Below, in pieces: positions 41,677 through 52,040 of a stretch of DNA of 64,000 nucleotides; position 1 is the stretch's first letter, and each line of letters opens with the position of its first letter. The translations under genes were made by a program, and so were the position numbers. This stretch comes from Fibrobacter sp. (GTDB lineage: Bacteria > Fibrobacterota > Fibrobacteria > Fibrobacterales > Fibrobacteraceae), in the NCBI GenBank assembly GCA_024399015.1, contig JAKSIC010000001.1, positions 434,001 through 498,000 on the forward strand, in the 5' to 3' direction. The notes beneath the pieces were generated by a model. That model was not told where the DNA came from. It did no database searches and saw only the letters and a list, made by a program, of their open reading frames with translations.

Positions 41677-43091
41677 TAGTCCATTACACAGCGAACAGAA
41701 CCTGCCACCAAATTGGCTTTATAGAAGTCAATTTCGCTATAAATGGTGGCGAACAGGTAGTCCTGACCAATGATTTCGACATTGTCATCATCCCATTCCA
41801 AAACTTCGGAGCTGGTCATGAAGACTGCACCACCAAGAAAACCATAGCCATCGCTAATACTGCCTGCCGGGAGAGCGGTGAACCCTAGAGCATCCGTTCC
41901 GTTTTCATCCCAGCCCTGCGTGGACCTCAGTGCTGTTGCACCTGCGGGGCCTGCAGCAGCAAGAAGGGCTTCAAATTCTTCTTTCGACGGAACATGCCAA
42001 CCGGCAGGGCACGGCTTTTCACCTCCATAATAGAGAGCTCCGCCAATGAGGCAGTTAACATCGATGTCGGACATGCATTCGCGGCGCCCATCAACTCCAG
42101 CGTATCGCAAATTCTCGGCCATCCATGTTTTGCCACCGATGACCACGGTTCTATAGACGTTGCCGTCGCGAGGGTCGGTCAACGAACCATACTTAATGGC
42201 AGGATTACCGATGTTCTGGAAGATATAGACCTTGCCCTCCCCATAATGGTTGGCATTGGTCCATTTGCCACCATCGCACACATAGGTATTCCCAAGGACC
42301 GAGGCAACACTGCCAGCACCTATTGCACCGTTACAGGTACCCGCATTGAAGGAAGCGCAACGAATTGCGTAATGGTCCTTAGCTGTGGCACCATCCAAAA
42401 CAGCCAGGCTATTCTGGTCGTAGTATGCCGCCACATAGTTTGCATCACCAGCCCAGAAACGGCCTTCATACTCGATGGCGCTGCAGTTGTCATAGCTGGT
42501 GCAATATCCCGTCGGGTCCAAAGAAAGACCCTTGGAGTTGGTGGGATTGATGGCATCGTTCCAATAGGTCCAACCTGTGGTTGATTTCAGGACCTGGCCC
42601 ATATAGTTCGAAGTCAGATAATTCCACATACCTGCATCTATCACAGTAAAGTTCTCGGGGCAAATATTGGGAAGGTTCGCTGCCGCGCGGGAGTACAGAC
42701 GGCCATACTTCTTGCAATTTGCCTCGTCAGCGCCATAGCACTTACTGTCAACAGAATCCGTATTGGCAATAGCGTAGTTCAGATTCTGCGCAAACCAGGT
42801 AACACCATCGAAGGTTACAGTAGAATAAGTCTTTCCGTCGCGAGAGTCCTTTACAGAGCCTTTCTTGACAACGCCAGCAGAATTTACAATACCAGCCTGA
42901 TTTTCCACCTTCCATTCGCCCATGGAGCAGATGTAGCCCTTATTCTCTGTTTCAAGCCATACCACCGCGCCCTCGTTCACTGCTGAACAAACGCCCAATT
43001 CTTCCTTGGGAACAGCCTCCGTCGAAGAACCTCCACAAGCAACAAAAGCCGTAGAAGCAAAAGACATGCAAACTAAAATTCTTTTCTTCAT
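41676..43091 (-). CDS. lipoprotein with two FISUMP domains
   Basis: About 471 residues. Signal peptide with lipobox FVAC then a Gly/Ser/Glu linker. FISUMP domain 1 (about 80-255: DSRDGKTYSTVTFDGVTWFA then QNLNYA) and domain 2 (about 300-471: DPRDGNVYRTVVIGGKTWMA then ENLRYAG ... CPAGWHVPSKEEFEALL). Between them is a segment with CDGGKW. FISUMP proteins are a large paralogous surface family in Fibrobacter. ATG 43091 fits the signal peptide better than ATG 43097. Function not established. Confidence 0.92.
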   Translation of the reverse strand: MKKRILVCMSFASTAFVACGGSSTEAVPKEELGVCSAVNEGAVVWLETENKGYICSMGEWKVENQAGIVNSAGVVKKGSVKDSRDGKTYSTVTFDGVTWFAQNLNYAIANTDSVDSKCYGADEANCKKYGRLYSRAAANLPNICPENFTVIDAGMWNYLTSNYMGQVLKSTTGWTYWNDAINPTNSKGLSLDPTGYCTSYDNCSAIEYEGRFWAGDANYVAAYYDQNSLAVLDGATAKDHYAIRCASFNAGTCNGAIGAGSVASVLGNTYVCDGGKWTNANHYGEGKVYIFQNIGNPAIKYGSLTDPRDGNVYRTVVIGGKTWMAENLRYAGVDGRRECMSDIDVNCLIGGALYYGGEKPCPAGWHVPSKEEFEALLAAAGPAGATALRSTQGWDENGTDALGFTALPAGSISDGYGFLGGAVFMTSSEVLEWDDDNVEIIGQDYLFATIYSEIDFYKANLVAGSVRCVMD

Positions 43092-43187
43092 GATCATACA
43101 CCTTTTTCACCAAATCTATATCTTTTTGATTTTTCCGATTTTCTTGTCCAAATATTCTGGTGCTATTATAAGTGACATATAATAAGC

Positions 43188-43628
43188 CTAGAACATGGAA
43201 TCTAACTGTTTTTTGGATTCTAGCCACATATCCAGCAGGGTCAAAAGATCCTTGTTATTCGACCATCCGCCAGGAATGCCATCCGTATCTGGTAAGCGAA
43301 CCTCGAAGCTGTCAAAGAACAATCCGGCAGAGGCGTTAGCATGGCTGTACTGTTTCGAAGACTCCTTCAATTTCATTTTGGCCTTCCGTATGCTTTCCTC
43401 GGTAATCGGGCCATCAAAGATCGTATCACGTCTGATGTCTGTATAGCCCCATTCCTTTTTTACATCATCATCGGTCCACAAATACAGATGCCCCTCTGCT
43501 TTCACAATTTTAACTTGATCTACGTTAACGTAACCGCCGTCAAATTCATACCAGCAGGAAGAGCTCTTTTTGCAGCCGATAAATACAAGAGAGCAGGCTA
43601 AAAGCAGGAACAATGCCAATTTTTTCAT
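43188..43628 (-). CDS. small lipoprotein
   Basis: 146 residues from ATG 43628 (AAGGAG upstream): signal peptide with lipobox FIGC, then a soluble domain with SCWYEFDGGYVNVDQVKIV. No family recognised. It lies upstream of the FISUMP gene in the same direction and may share its message. Confidence 0.75.
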   Translation of the reverse strand: MKKLALFLLLACSLVFIGCKKSSSCWYEFDGGYVNVDQVKIVKAEGHLYLWTDDDVKKEWGYTDIRRDTIFDGPITEESIRKAKMKLKESSKQYSHANASAGLFFDSFEVRLPDTDGIPGGWSNNKDLLTLLDMWLESKKQLDSMF

Positions 43629-43867
43629 GTTTTCTCCTTTCAATTTTTACACAATATACGTCTCTTTTCGAACAAACGATAAGAGGCATACAAAAAACAA
43701 CTAGTCCAAAAAAGAATAACAAAAAGGGAAGCAACGGCATGACCGCGATTCGAGTAACTCTTTTTAATACCAAGTATTATAACCTGTAAGTGAGATCAAA
43801 ACATTCATTGAAGGCAATCATGCCAAAACCGCACAATGAAAACGTGATTCTTTATTATACTTTATTC

Positions 43868-44452
43868 ATGCTCTCAACAATCGAATACTACAATCAAAAC
43901 GCGAACAGCTTTTCTAAAAGCACAGTTTCCGTAGATTTTTCGGAAACTCAGCAGCGTTTCCTGAAGTATTTACCTCCCAAAGCCAAGATCCTTGATTTTG
44001 GTTGCGGCGCAGGTCGCGACACAAAATCCTTCTTGGAAAAAGGATTCTTTGTTGACGCAATTGACGGTTCTGAAGAACTCTGCAAAATAGCCAGCGCTTA
44101 TACCGGCATTCACGTAAAGCACATGTTCTTTCAAGATTTGAATTCCATTGAAGAATATGACGGAATTTGGGCATGCGCATCCCTACTTCATTTGCCCTGG
44201 GATAAAATAAGTTCTGTTCTAAAGAAAATGTCACGCGCACTGAAAACAGATGGAACAATCTACGCATCCTTCAAATACGGATCATTCACCGGAGAAAGAA
44301 ATGGAAGGTTCTTTACAGACCTTAATGAAAATCAATTTGAAGAACTCTTGGTTTGCATCCCCGAACTGAAACAGAAAGAATCCTGGGTTTCGTCAGATGT
44401 TAGACCCGGAAAGGAAAATGAGAAATGGTTGAATGTAATCCTTTCCAAATAA
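43868..44452 (+). CDS. class I SAM-dependent methyltransferase
   Basis: 194 residues from ATG 43868 (alternative 43820). Motif I ILDFGCGAGRDTKSF, motif post-I VDAIDGSEELCKIA, and ASLLHLPWDKISSVLKKM followed by RALKTDGTIYASFKYG are typical of methyltransferase type 11/25 domains. It overlaps the next gene by 28 bp. In this context it may act in a defence or stress module; the substrate is unknown. Confidence 0.85.
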   Translation: MLSTIEYYNQNANSFSKSTVSVDFSETQQRFLKYLPPKAKILDFGCGAGRDTKSFLEKGFFVDAIDGSEELCKIASAYTGIHVKHMFFQDLNSIEEYDGIWACASLLHLPWDKISSVLKKMSRALKTDGTIYASFKYGSFTGERNGRFFTDLNENQFEELLVCIPELKQKESWVSSDVRPGKENEKWLNVILSK

Positions 44453-45588
44453 GACAATTTGAAGCCGATCGCGCTTACTATAATCAGCTGGACATAGAGA
44501 ACTTCTCTCTAATGCTGAAAGACCCAACCTTTTGCTATAAGTTCTATTGGCTAGAAGCAATCGTCATGCTGATTGACGAAAATGTGGAACAAACCTCATT
44601 CGACGCTGTCATTAACGAAATGATTGCTAACGCCTGGTACACCGTTCTGGAATACCACATACATCTAAGTGGCATGAGATTGGGTCGCATTGACGACAGC
44701 CTTGAAAAAGCAGTTCTTTTATTAAGCCAACTCAGTCAGTTGCCATCTAACGCATCAAAAGAAGAAATTAGAAACGCAATTAAAACTCACGATGAAGCTT
44801 TAAAGAAATTTAAGGAACAGCTGACAAAAATGGTTCCTTATCGCGCTCTGGCTGGATTTTTCAAAACACATGGTAAAGAAGTAAACTGGAACAGTACGAC
44901 AAGCATCATCAAGCTGATGGATGAAGTTAACGAATCAAACTTGTTACCATACATTTTTGATTCAGGGAGTAGTCTTAGCAAAAAGATTTTCTTCAGCCCT
45001 ATTTGGATTCGATTCATTCAAGAGAATTCCGTTTCTATCCTTGGCTGGATCCAGTACGAAAAGAGCAAGTGGTTGCAAACCAATAATCCTGAAGTTCCCA
45101 GCATTGTCAATAAATTGACTCCACTTAATGAAAAAGCACGAAAGCTCGATAAAGTCAGGACACTTTGGAATCACATTTTAAAATCAAGACCTATTCTTGA
45201 TATTTACTCCCATCAGGAAATTCAGCTAAACAATTATGATATGGACCATTTTGTTCCTTGGTCCTTTGTGATGAATGATGAACTGTGGAATCTCACTCCC
45301 ATGGATCCATCCCTGAATTCATCAAAGAACAATCGCCTTCCTAAATGGGAATTTTTCAAAGACTTCGCACAGAATCAGTTCATTCTATACCAAACCATTC
45401 ATGAAGAATCCGCCGCATGGAATCTCTTTGAGAAATGTTTCCGAGATAATCTGCACTCCATCTGGGCGGGGCAGGAATTATTCCGTCCAGGCAATTCCAA
45501 GGAAGACTTCATGAACATTCTGAGCAAGAATATGCAGCCCCTTTATGACTCCGCCAGAAGGCAGGGATATGAAGTGTGGGGGTATTGA
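44425..45588 (+). CDS. HNH endonuclease domain protein
   Basis: 387 residues. The N-terminal 300 residues are helical without known domain. The C-terminal part has DMDHFVPWSFVMNDELWNLT, then SKNNRLP, the HNH core (DHxxPWS ... N ... N). Overlap with the methyltransferase gene implies coupling. It precedes the helicase gene by 150 bp. Confidence 0.85.
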   Translation: MVECNPFQIRQFEADRAYYNQLDIENFSLMLKDPTFCYKFYWLEAIVMLIDENVEQTSFDAVINEMIANAWYTVLEYHIHLSGMRLGRIDDSLEKAVLLLSQLSQLPSNASKEEIRNAIKTHDEALKKFKEQLTKMVPYRALAGFFKTHGKEVNWNSTTSIIKLMDEVNESNLLPYIFDSGSSLSKKIFFSPIWIRFIQENSVSILGWIQYEKSKWLQTNNPEVPSIVNKLTPLNEKARKLDKVRTLWNHILKSRPILDIYSHQEIQLNNYDMDHFVPWSFVMNDELWNLTPMDPSLNSSKNNRLPKWEFFKDFAQNQFILYQTIHEESAAWNLFEKCFRDNLHSIWAGQELFRPGNSKEDFMNILSKNMQPLYDSARRQGYEVWGY

Positions 45589-45738
45589 TAATACTATTCT
45601 TCACGTCTCTTTAATTCTAGCTATGTTCTCGATCATACAAAATACTACCTTTTGCAATACGCCTTCATCTCTTTAAAACGCATTACCGGTAAACAATTTC
45701 ACTCCTGTCTTTAATTTTAAAGCATTTCTGAGGTAAAT

Positions 45739-48672
45739 ATGGCTCTTCCAAATTATTCCGAATTCGAAAAAGCAAGCAAAACAGCATATTGGGACGGAAC
45801 CTTAGAGTCAGACACTAAATATAGGCCTCATTTTATATCCAATAAAGCCGGCAACACCATGCAGGTGTTTTTGGACCGTTCATTTTCTGAATGCAATAGA
45901 TTCATCATCAGTGTAGCATTTATCACACGAAGCGGTCTAGCCCCATTTATGCAAACACTCCTGGAATTGGAGGCTCGTGGAGTTGAAGGACAAATCATCA
46001 CAACGGACTATCTATCCTTTACGGAACCAGAAGCATTAAAAATACTTTTGAGTTTTAAAAAAATAAGACTTAAAATGTTTCGTTGTAACGGTGACACAAA
46101 AGGTTTCCACACAAAAGGGTATTTATTCTATAAAGACGACAACGTCGTCAGCATTTCCATTGGCAGTTCAAATCTAACTCAAAATGCGATTTCAACAAAT
46201 AAAGAATGGAATACAAGTTTTTGCTCCTTAGAAAACGGACAAATCTACAAACATATCATCGACGACTTTAATGAATTATGGAATTGCGATAATTCTGTAG
46301 AGATAACAGAAAAGACTTTAAATGACTACACCATTTATTATCACGAAAATAAACGTCTTGAGTCCGAAAAAAATAGAATTCTACGTAACTCTAAGATTAT
46401 CTCTATTGATCAGATAAAACTACAGCCAAACTCCATGCAAGCTGCTTTTATCAAAAAACTTAATGAAATGCGAAGTCATAATGCCAAACGAGCACTTCTA
46501 ATATCTGCCACCGGTACAGGAAAAACATATGCTGCAGCCTTTGCACTTCGCGACATGAATCCCCAAAGAGCATTATTCCTCGTGCATAGGGAAATTATTT
46601 TAAAACAAGCCATGGAAACTTTCAAAAATGTTTTTGGAACAACAAAAACATTCGGACTCTATGTCGGAAGTACTAATGATTCTAATCGTGATTTTGTTTT
46701 TGCAACCAGACAAACAATGACAAAACACTATCTAGAATTTGAAAAAAAAGACTTTGATGTCATAGTAATTGACGAAGCGCATCATTCAGGAGCTAATAGC
46801 TACCAAACAATTCTCGACTACTTCACCCCAAATTTCTGGCTAGGCATGACAGCAACGCCTGATAGAACAGATGGGTTCGACGTTTACAGAACGTTCGATT
46901 ACAATATTGCTCATGAAATTCGTCTGCAAGAGGCAATGAAGCTTAACCTACTTTGCCCCTTCCATTACTATGGAATTACAGACATCTATGTAGACGGGGA
47001 ACAGAAAGAAAAACAGGATTTTAATCGTTTAACTTGCGACGCAAGGGTAAACAATATTATAAAAAAAGCAAAATTCTTCGGTCACAGCGGCAAACGTTTA
47101 AAGGGGTTGATATTCTGCAGTAGTGCAGAAGAAGCAGATAAGCTTTCCGATCTATTCAATCAAAAAGAGTTCTATGGAAGAAACTACCATACAGTGGCCA
47201 TCCATAGTAAAATGAAAGCAAATGATAAAGAAAAAGCAAAAGAAGAAGCCATTGAAAAGCTTGAGTCTGACGATTTTGATAACGGTTTGGACTACATCTT
47301 TACAGTAGATATGTTCAACGAAGGTGTCGATATTCCTCAGGTGAACCAAGTCATAATGCTTAGACGAACCCAATCTCCTATCGTTTTCATCCAGCAGTTG
47401 GGCCGAGGTCTTCGCAAAGCTGACGACAAGGAATATGTGATGGTCCTAGATTTCATAGGAAACTATGATAACAACTACATGATTCCGGTGGCTCTTTCTG
47501 GTGACAGAACATACAACAAGGACAACATAAGACGTTTCGTACGTGAGGGACATAAGTTTATTGAAGGAGCATCATCTATCCACTTCGATGAAGTTGCTAA
47601 GGAAAAAATTTTTAAGTCCATCGATGAAATTTCAAACATTTCAAAAATCATCAAAGCAAGCTACACGACCCTAAAAACACGCCTCGGAAGAATTCCAACA
47701 CTATTTGATTTCCAAGAAAATGGTGAAGTTGATCCACTGTTAATTTTATCGAAACATGACAATTATTATGACTTTCTTCAGAAAATGGAGGAAAATCCGT
47801 TTGGCCAGAAAATTTTAACAAAACAAGATAAAAACATTCTTTCTTATCTGTCTAAAGTACTCGCCAAGGGACTTATCATAGACGCATCTAACGTATTAAA
47901 TGACGTAATGAATAATGGATTTGCCATAAACGGAAATCACTTAACAAAAAATACTTTAGAGATTTTACATGGAAGTTTTCTAAGAAGAGATGACGAAAAT
48001 AACCGTTTCAATGATATCGATTTAATTAACATTAACGGGGGCAAAATCGTTGCTAGCGAATCCTTTCAAAGCGCACTAAACAATGATATTTTTCCATCTC
48101 TACTTCAAGATGTAATAAATCTTAGCATCAACAGGTTTGAGTCCATCTATCAAAAGAATAAATCCTTCGTTCTATACGAAAAATATTCTCGTCAGGATGT
48201 AAGTCTTATTCTTGACTCAGATAGAGATATGGCATCCATAATGTATGGAAAATGGAGATACAATAATCATGTTTGTATATTCGTCACATACAACAAAGAA
48301 AAACTATCAGAAAAGAAAAAATTGGCGAACGGAAAGCCTGATTACGGCGATGAATTCATCGACTCCCAAACATTCATGTGGGATACAAAAATTGGACAAG
48401 ATGAAAATAGTGAGTACATGCGCAGTGTAGAAACAGCATTGCACAAGCATCTCTTTGTAAAAAAAGACGATGGAGAAGGAACTGACTTTTATTACATGGG
48501 CCAATTTGATATAGTAAACAAACAACATGCAACAAAAAAACACACAACACAAAAACATGGCGAAAGAATTTACGACATAGCAAAGGTAACCTTCAAAATG
48601 AAACACCCTGTAAAACAGGACTTACTCCAATATTTCGAAGCGGAAAAAGGTAAAAAAAATGAAGACAATTGA
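45739..48672 (+). CDS. PLD nuclease - DEAD/DEAH helicase - DUF3427 protein
   Basis: 977 residues. PLD-like nuclease domain (about 25-185) with a single HxK motif FHTKGYLFYK (His near 123) and GSSNLT. SF2 helicase: Walker A ATGTGKT (near 257), DEAH in VIDEAHHSG (near 345), MTATPDRTDG, and motif VI QQLGRGLRK (near 554). The C-terminal DUF3427-type region has FMWDTKIGQD. Proteins of this layout occur in defence islands and are often paired with a NUDIX gene, as here (14-bp overlap). GAGG precedes the ATG. Confidence 0.93.
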   Translation: MALPNYSEFEKASKTAYWDGTLESDTKYRPHFISNKAGNTMQVFLDRSFSECNRFIISVAFITRSGLAPFMQTLLELEARGVEGQIITTDYLSFTEPEALKILLSFKKIRLKMFRCNGDTKGFHTKGYLFYKDDNVVSISIGSSNLTQNAISTNKEWNTSFCSLENGQIYKHIIDDFNELWNCDNSVEITEKTLNDYTIYYHENKRLESEKNRILRNSKIISIDQIKLQPNSMQAAFIKKLNEMRSHNAKRALLISATGTGKTYAAAFALRDMNPQRALFLVHREIILKQAMETFKNVFGTTKTFGLYVGSTNDSNRDFVFATRQTMTKHYLEFEKKDFDVIVIDEAHHSGANSYQTILDYFTPNFWLGMTATPDRTDGFDVYRTFDYNIAHEIRLQEAMKLNLLCPFHYYGITDIYVDGEQKEKQDFNRLTCDARVNNIIKKAKFFGHSGKRLKGLIFCSSAEEADKLSDLFNQKEFYGRNYHTVAIHSKMKANDKEKAKEEAIEKLESDDFDNGLDYIFTVDMFNEGVDIPQVNQVIMLRRTQSPIVFIQQLGRGLRKADDKEYVMVLDFIGNYDNNYMIPVALSGDRTYNKDNIRRFVREGHKFIEGASSIHFDEVAKEKIFKSIDEISNISKIIKASYTTLKTRLGRIPTLFDFQENGEVDPLLILSKHDNYYDFLQKMEENPFGQKILTKQDKNILSYLSKVLAKGLIIDASNVLNDVMNNGFAINGNHLTKNTLEILHGSFLRRDDENNRFNDIDLININGGKIVASESFQSALNNDIFPSLLQDVINLSINRFESIYQKNKSFVLYEKYSRQDVSLILDSDRDMASIMYGKWRYNNHVCIFVTYNKEKLSEKKKLANGKPDYGDEFIDSQTFMWDTKIGQDENSEYMRSVETALHKHLFVKKDDGEGTDFYYMGQFDIVNKQHATKKHTTQKHGERIYDIAKVTFKMKHPVKQDLLQYFEAEKGKKNEDN

Positions 48673-49042
48673 AGTTGTTGCAGGCGTTATTAAAGACGGT
48701 AATAAGATTTTCGCAACCCAGCGCGGTTACGGTGATTTCAAGGGCGGTTGGGAATTCCCCGGCGGCAAAATGGAACCCGGTGAAACTCCGCAGCAAGCTC
48801 TCGCCCGCGAACTGAAGGAAGAACTGACCGTAGACGTTTCTGTAGAAGATTTCATCTGCACTGTGGAATACGACTACCCCAACTTCCACCTAACCATGCA
48901 TTGCTTCTACTGCACCGTAATCGGCGGCGAATTAAAGTTGCTGGAACACGAAGCAGCCAAATGGTTAGAAAAAGAAAATATCCGCTCAGTAGACTGGCTA
49001 CCTGCGGATATTGCAGTTGTAGAAACTCTGGAAAAAACGTAA
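48659..49042 (+). CDS. NUDIX hydrolase (MutT-like)
   Basis: 127 residues with the NUDIX box GGKMEPGETPQQALARELKE then EL (G-x5-E-x7-REUxEE-x2-G pattern with the last Gly changed). Resembles 8-oxo-dGTP or nucleotide diphosphatases. It overlaps the helicase gene by 14 bp, so it is part of the same operon. Confidence 0.92.
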   Translation: MKTIEVVAGVIKDGNKIFATQRGYGDFKGGWEFPGGKMEPGETPQQALARELKEELTVDVSVEDFICTVEYDYPNFHLTMHCFYCTVIGGELKLLEHEAAKWLEKENIRSVDWLPADIAVVETLEKT

Positions 49043-49097
49043 AGCGTCATTTGAACCAGAAAGGTCGTTTTTTTTAAACACACCAATTATACGTGAT

Positions 49098-49421
49098 CTA
49101 CTTCAAAGCTTTCAGTGCAGCCGCCCCCAAAGGGCCATTTAGGAAACCTTCAATTGCAGCAATGATTTGATTCTCGTACCGCAGGGCACTCATACACTTC
49201 AAACTAAAACGAGCAATCAGCAAAAACGGTTTAGAGGGCTTACTATCCGCCGTTATTAACGTTTCTGAATTCCAGCTTCTAAGAAACTTATCTGCAAGCA
49301 ACGAATTTGTGCAGAAATTCTTCAGAATCTTAGACCTAGAATCAGCAGGAAAGCCCACACGCGGATCAGCGGAGAGTCTTTGAAACTCAAGTCCAATGAA
49401 GCATTCATTCCCTTTTTTCAA
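49098..49421 (-). CDS. unknown 107-residue protein
   Basis: No family recognised; basic N-terminal half, Ala/Leu-rich C-terminal helix (AAIEGFLNGPLGAAALKALK). GGTTCTTGAAAAAAGGGA lies upstream, giving AAGGGA as a possible ribosome site. Could equally be part of a decayed gene, since a 30-codon remnant lies just upstream (ending about 49415). Confidence 0.35.
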   Translation of the reverse strand: MKKGNECFIGLEFQRLSADPRVGFPADSRSKILKNFCTNSLLADKFLRSWNSETLITADSKPSKPFLLIARFSLKCMSALRYENQIIAAIEGFLNGPLGAAALKALK

Positions 49422-49685
49422 GAACCTCTATTCGACAGCGATTCTTGTTATTAGGGATTTTTCCAAAAGCCGTGTTAACCCGATCAATCGCAGCCAGCTA
49501 TAATGCCTTATTAGGAATTACATGAATATAGTCGCTATTTATCGGAGTGTAGTTTTCCACAGCATTTTTTGTTATCAAACGGAAGAAAGCTACACTTAAG
49601 CGACAGAATTCTTTCGGTCAAACGACCGATTTTTCAACATCGCTTGTAATGACATTTTACACCATTTTATACTATAGTTAAACCA
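49422..49685. other. gap with small gene remnants
   Basis: On the minus strand a short open piece reads LAAIDRVNTAFGKIPNNKNR, resembling the end of a longer protein. CGGTCAAACGACCG near 49616 is a small palindrome. Nothing else is supported. Confidence 0.3.
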
Positions 49686-51785
49686 TCAATCATTAAGAAG
49701 GCTACTTCTTACAGGACCAAAGGCTTCATCAAATATCTGTTTACGGATCTTGAACATTTCGTCATAGTGATCAATCGAAGAGTATTTTTCGAAGTCTTCC
49801 TCAGGAATAAATTCATACTGGACAACCATGTTTCGTAGCCATTTATCCCTAATTTCGTTTAGAGGCTTATTAGATTTTGAGATATTCTCACCCTTCGGTA
49901 ACAATCCTAAATTATATAAGCTATCCTGTAACACTTCAGCATTCTTTTTGCCTCTAGCAAGATCAAGGGCATTTTTAAACTTATATTGAGGAATCACATG
50001 ATCCACCTCAAACCCATATTCACTTATAGTAGGCATGATCATTTTCATACAATACATATGATAAAGGATAGGTTTCATACCGTCAATCCAAATCTTTGAG
50101 GAACCAACTTCCAAATCACTATATATCTTATCCAGCAAGTTTTTCCACAAGTCAGATGAAATCGGCTTAAAGATTTCATCATGATTCTTTTCAAAATCAG
50201 AAATGTTTTGTGCAATTGCAGAATCACTTGATCCTCGCCACATTCTCTGTACGTACTCATATATAAGCTTATCCCATAACGCAAATGCGTTCTTTCGGAA
50301 TGGTTTTACATCCTTTAATGATTTTGAATAAGGACGTCCAACTTTCTCCCATTCACGATACATTATCAAAATAAAATTCAAGGCAACCGCATCACTCGTA
50401 AGTTCCATAATAGAAGTTTTCCAATGCATCAAATGCTTAAAATACGAATGACCTTGAATCAATTCAAGTACTTTATTCAAATGTTCAACTTCAATTTCGC
50501 CACCATTATCCCAATTGATGTTTTTTGACGTTGCTAAAGACTCAACATTTTCCCTTTTAATTCCACCGGAGTAAATTCCAGACAAAGTCTTAAAGCCCAA
50601 TGTGAGTCTTTTTTCAAACTCAGCTTTCTTTTCATCAACCTTCCAAGACAAGTCTTTAAAAACAACATTCGTTCCCAAACGGGGAAGTAACGTTGCAGGA
50701 ACGTCCCAACGGGCTACATCGGATACATCAATGCCCATCGCCTTATACAATTCTTTGACAGACTTCTGCAATTCGTCACTGGGATTCTTAACCTTAATAT
50801 TCCAGGTCTTTTTAGCAGACAAGATTTCAACCGCGGTGAGCTTAACTCCTTCCGAATTAATAATGTTGAAGATCTTCTGTGTATCGGAAGAGTCAATATC
50901 CCAAACGAGAATGATTCCAATTTCAGTAGAATCAAAAAGTAAGTCTATTCGTTTGAGAATATTTATCATCATCAGCATTTTCGTCCAAGCAGACTTTAAA
51001 TGCTTTTCTAGAGCCGATTTCTCTTTTTCAGCCAATTTCATTCTTGCAGCGAAATAATTCAAGAACGAGACCGAATCACTGTAATCAACTTGCTGGAAGT
51101 CGCAATCCTTACAATAGTCTGCAATAAACAACTTGAGAGCATATCCTGACAACAAACTGTCGCCTTTCTTGTTTGTCCTTTTACGGTCTATATATGGCAG
51201 ATCTTCACAAAATTTACGCAAATCAAACGTACGAGTATAGTTTGTATTTCCGTTTCTTACATCATGAAAAGACTTAATAACAAAAAGAAGAAAATCTAAT
51301 CCTTGAATATGAGCAAATGGTTCAACATCTTTTTGTTCATCAGCGTCCAAAGACTCTACAGAAGCTTCTTCCTCCGTGGATTCCAAGATAACATCACCGC
51401 CATTCTCATCTTCGTCATCGTCTTCAACATCACTTTCAAAATACTCGCGCATCTTGGCTTCAAATTTTGATTCAATGTCTTCATCTTTATCAGAATTCTT
51501 TAAGCCAAGAAATTTTACAGCCCATGAATAGATGTGATCGGGATCCTGATACATCTGTAAAAGAGCGTTACGACGTTGGCGGCCATCCAATATTTCCTTT
51601 GTAACAGAAGGCTTGTTATCATCCTTATATTCAATGCAAACTCCGATTGGATAGTTTTTAAACAAACTTATGCACAACTTAAAATTCTTGCATTCATCCC
51701 AAGTCTGCTTTCTTTGAAAGCGAGGCATCTTGATTCGTTCAGTAACAAATGCAGTAGCGGACTGCGGAGTAATTTTATAAGCCAT
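49686..51785 (-). CDS. DUF262 and HNH domain protein (GmrSD-like)
   Basis: 699 residues. The N-terminal DUF262/ParB-like domain has the motif EILDGRQRRNALL (DGQQR variant, near 65-75). A strongly acidic insert (about 115-150) follows, then a long helical middle and a C-terminal DUF1524/HNH-like region with EVDHVIPQYKF (near 593) and NLGLLPKGEN. This is the layout of GmrSD-type modification-dependent restriction proteins. AAGGAG precedes the ATG. Single gene, no methylase beside it. Confidence 0.88.
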   Translation of the reverse strand: MAYKITPQSATAFVTERIKMPRFQRKQTWDECKNFKLCISLFKNYPIGVCIEYKDDNKPSVTKEILDGRQRRNALLQMYQDPDHIYSWAVKFLGLKNSDKDEDIESKFEAKMREYFESDVEDDDEDENGGDVILESTEEEASVESLDADEQKDVEPFAHIQGLDFLLFVIKSFHDVRNGNTNYTRTFDLRKFCEDLPYIDRKRTNKKGDSLLSGYALKLFIADYCKDCDFQQVDYSDSVSFLNYFAARMKLAEKEKSALEKHLKSAWTKMLMMINILKRIDLLFDSTEIGIILVWDIDSSDTQKIFNIINSEGVKLTAVEILSAKKTWNIKVKNPSDELQKSVKELYKAMGIDVSDVARWDVPATLLPRLGTNVVFKDLSWKVDEKKAEFEKRLTLGFKTLSGIYSGGIKRENVESLATSKNINWDNGGEIEVEHLNKVLELIQGHSYFKHLMHWKTSIMELTSDAVALNFILIMYREWEKVGRPYSKSLKDVKPFRKNAFALWDKLIYEYVQRMWRGSSDSAIAQNISDFEKNHDEIFKPISSDLWKNLLDKIYSDLEVGSSKIWIDGMKPILYHMYCMKMIMPTISEYGFEVDHVIPQYKFKNALDLARGKKNAEVLQDSLYNLGLLPKGENISKSNKPLNEIRDKWLRNMVVQYEFIPEEDFEKYSSIDHYDEMFKIRKQIFDEAFGPVRSSLLND

Positions 51786-51878
51786 CGTAGCTCCTTCAAA
51801 AAGATCTATTCATTAATATAACACAAAAAAAATAAATTTATTTGTTCTTTTTACTAAATTTCTCTAATCAAACATTCA

Positions 51879-52007
51879 CTAGAGGACATTGCCGAGGGCT
51901 ATACCGATTATGTAATCTGGAACCGGTTCCGGCCAGAGAGCCTCGATATCGACGGGGACTTGCCCATGGAATGCCTGGATGGCGGGATACTAATAATAAA
52001 GGAATAA
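51879..52007 (+). pseudogene. fragment of a small repeated gene (copy 1)
   Basis: The open stretch reads LEDIAEGYTDYVIWNRFRPE then SLDIDGDLPMEC and stops; no start. Very similar at protein and DNA level to 54790-55053. Confidence 0.65.
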
Positions 52008-52040
52008 CACCACCATTGAAGCAATCTTACTTATGTAAAG

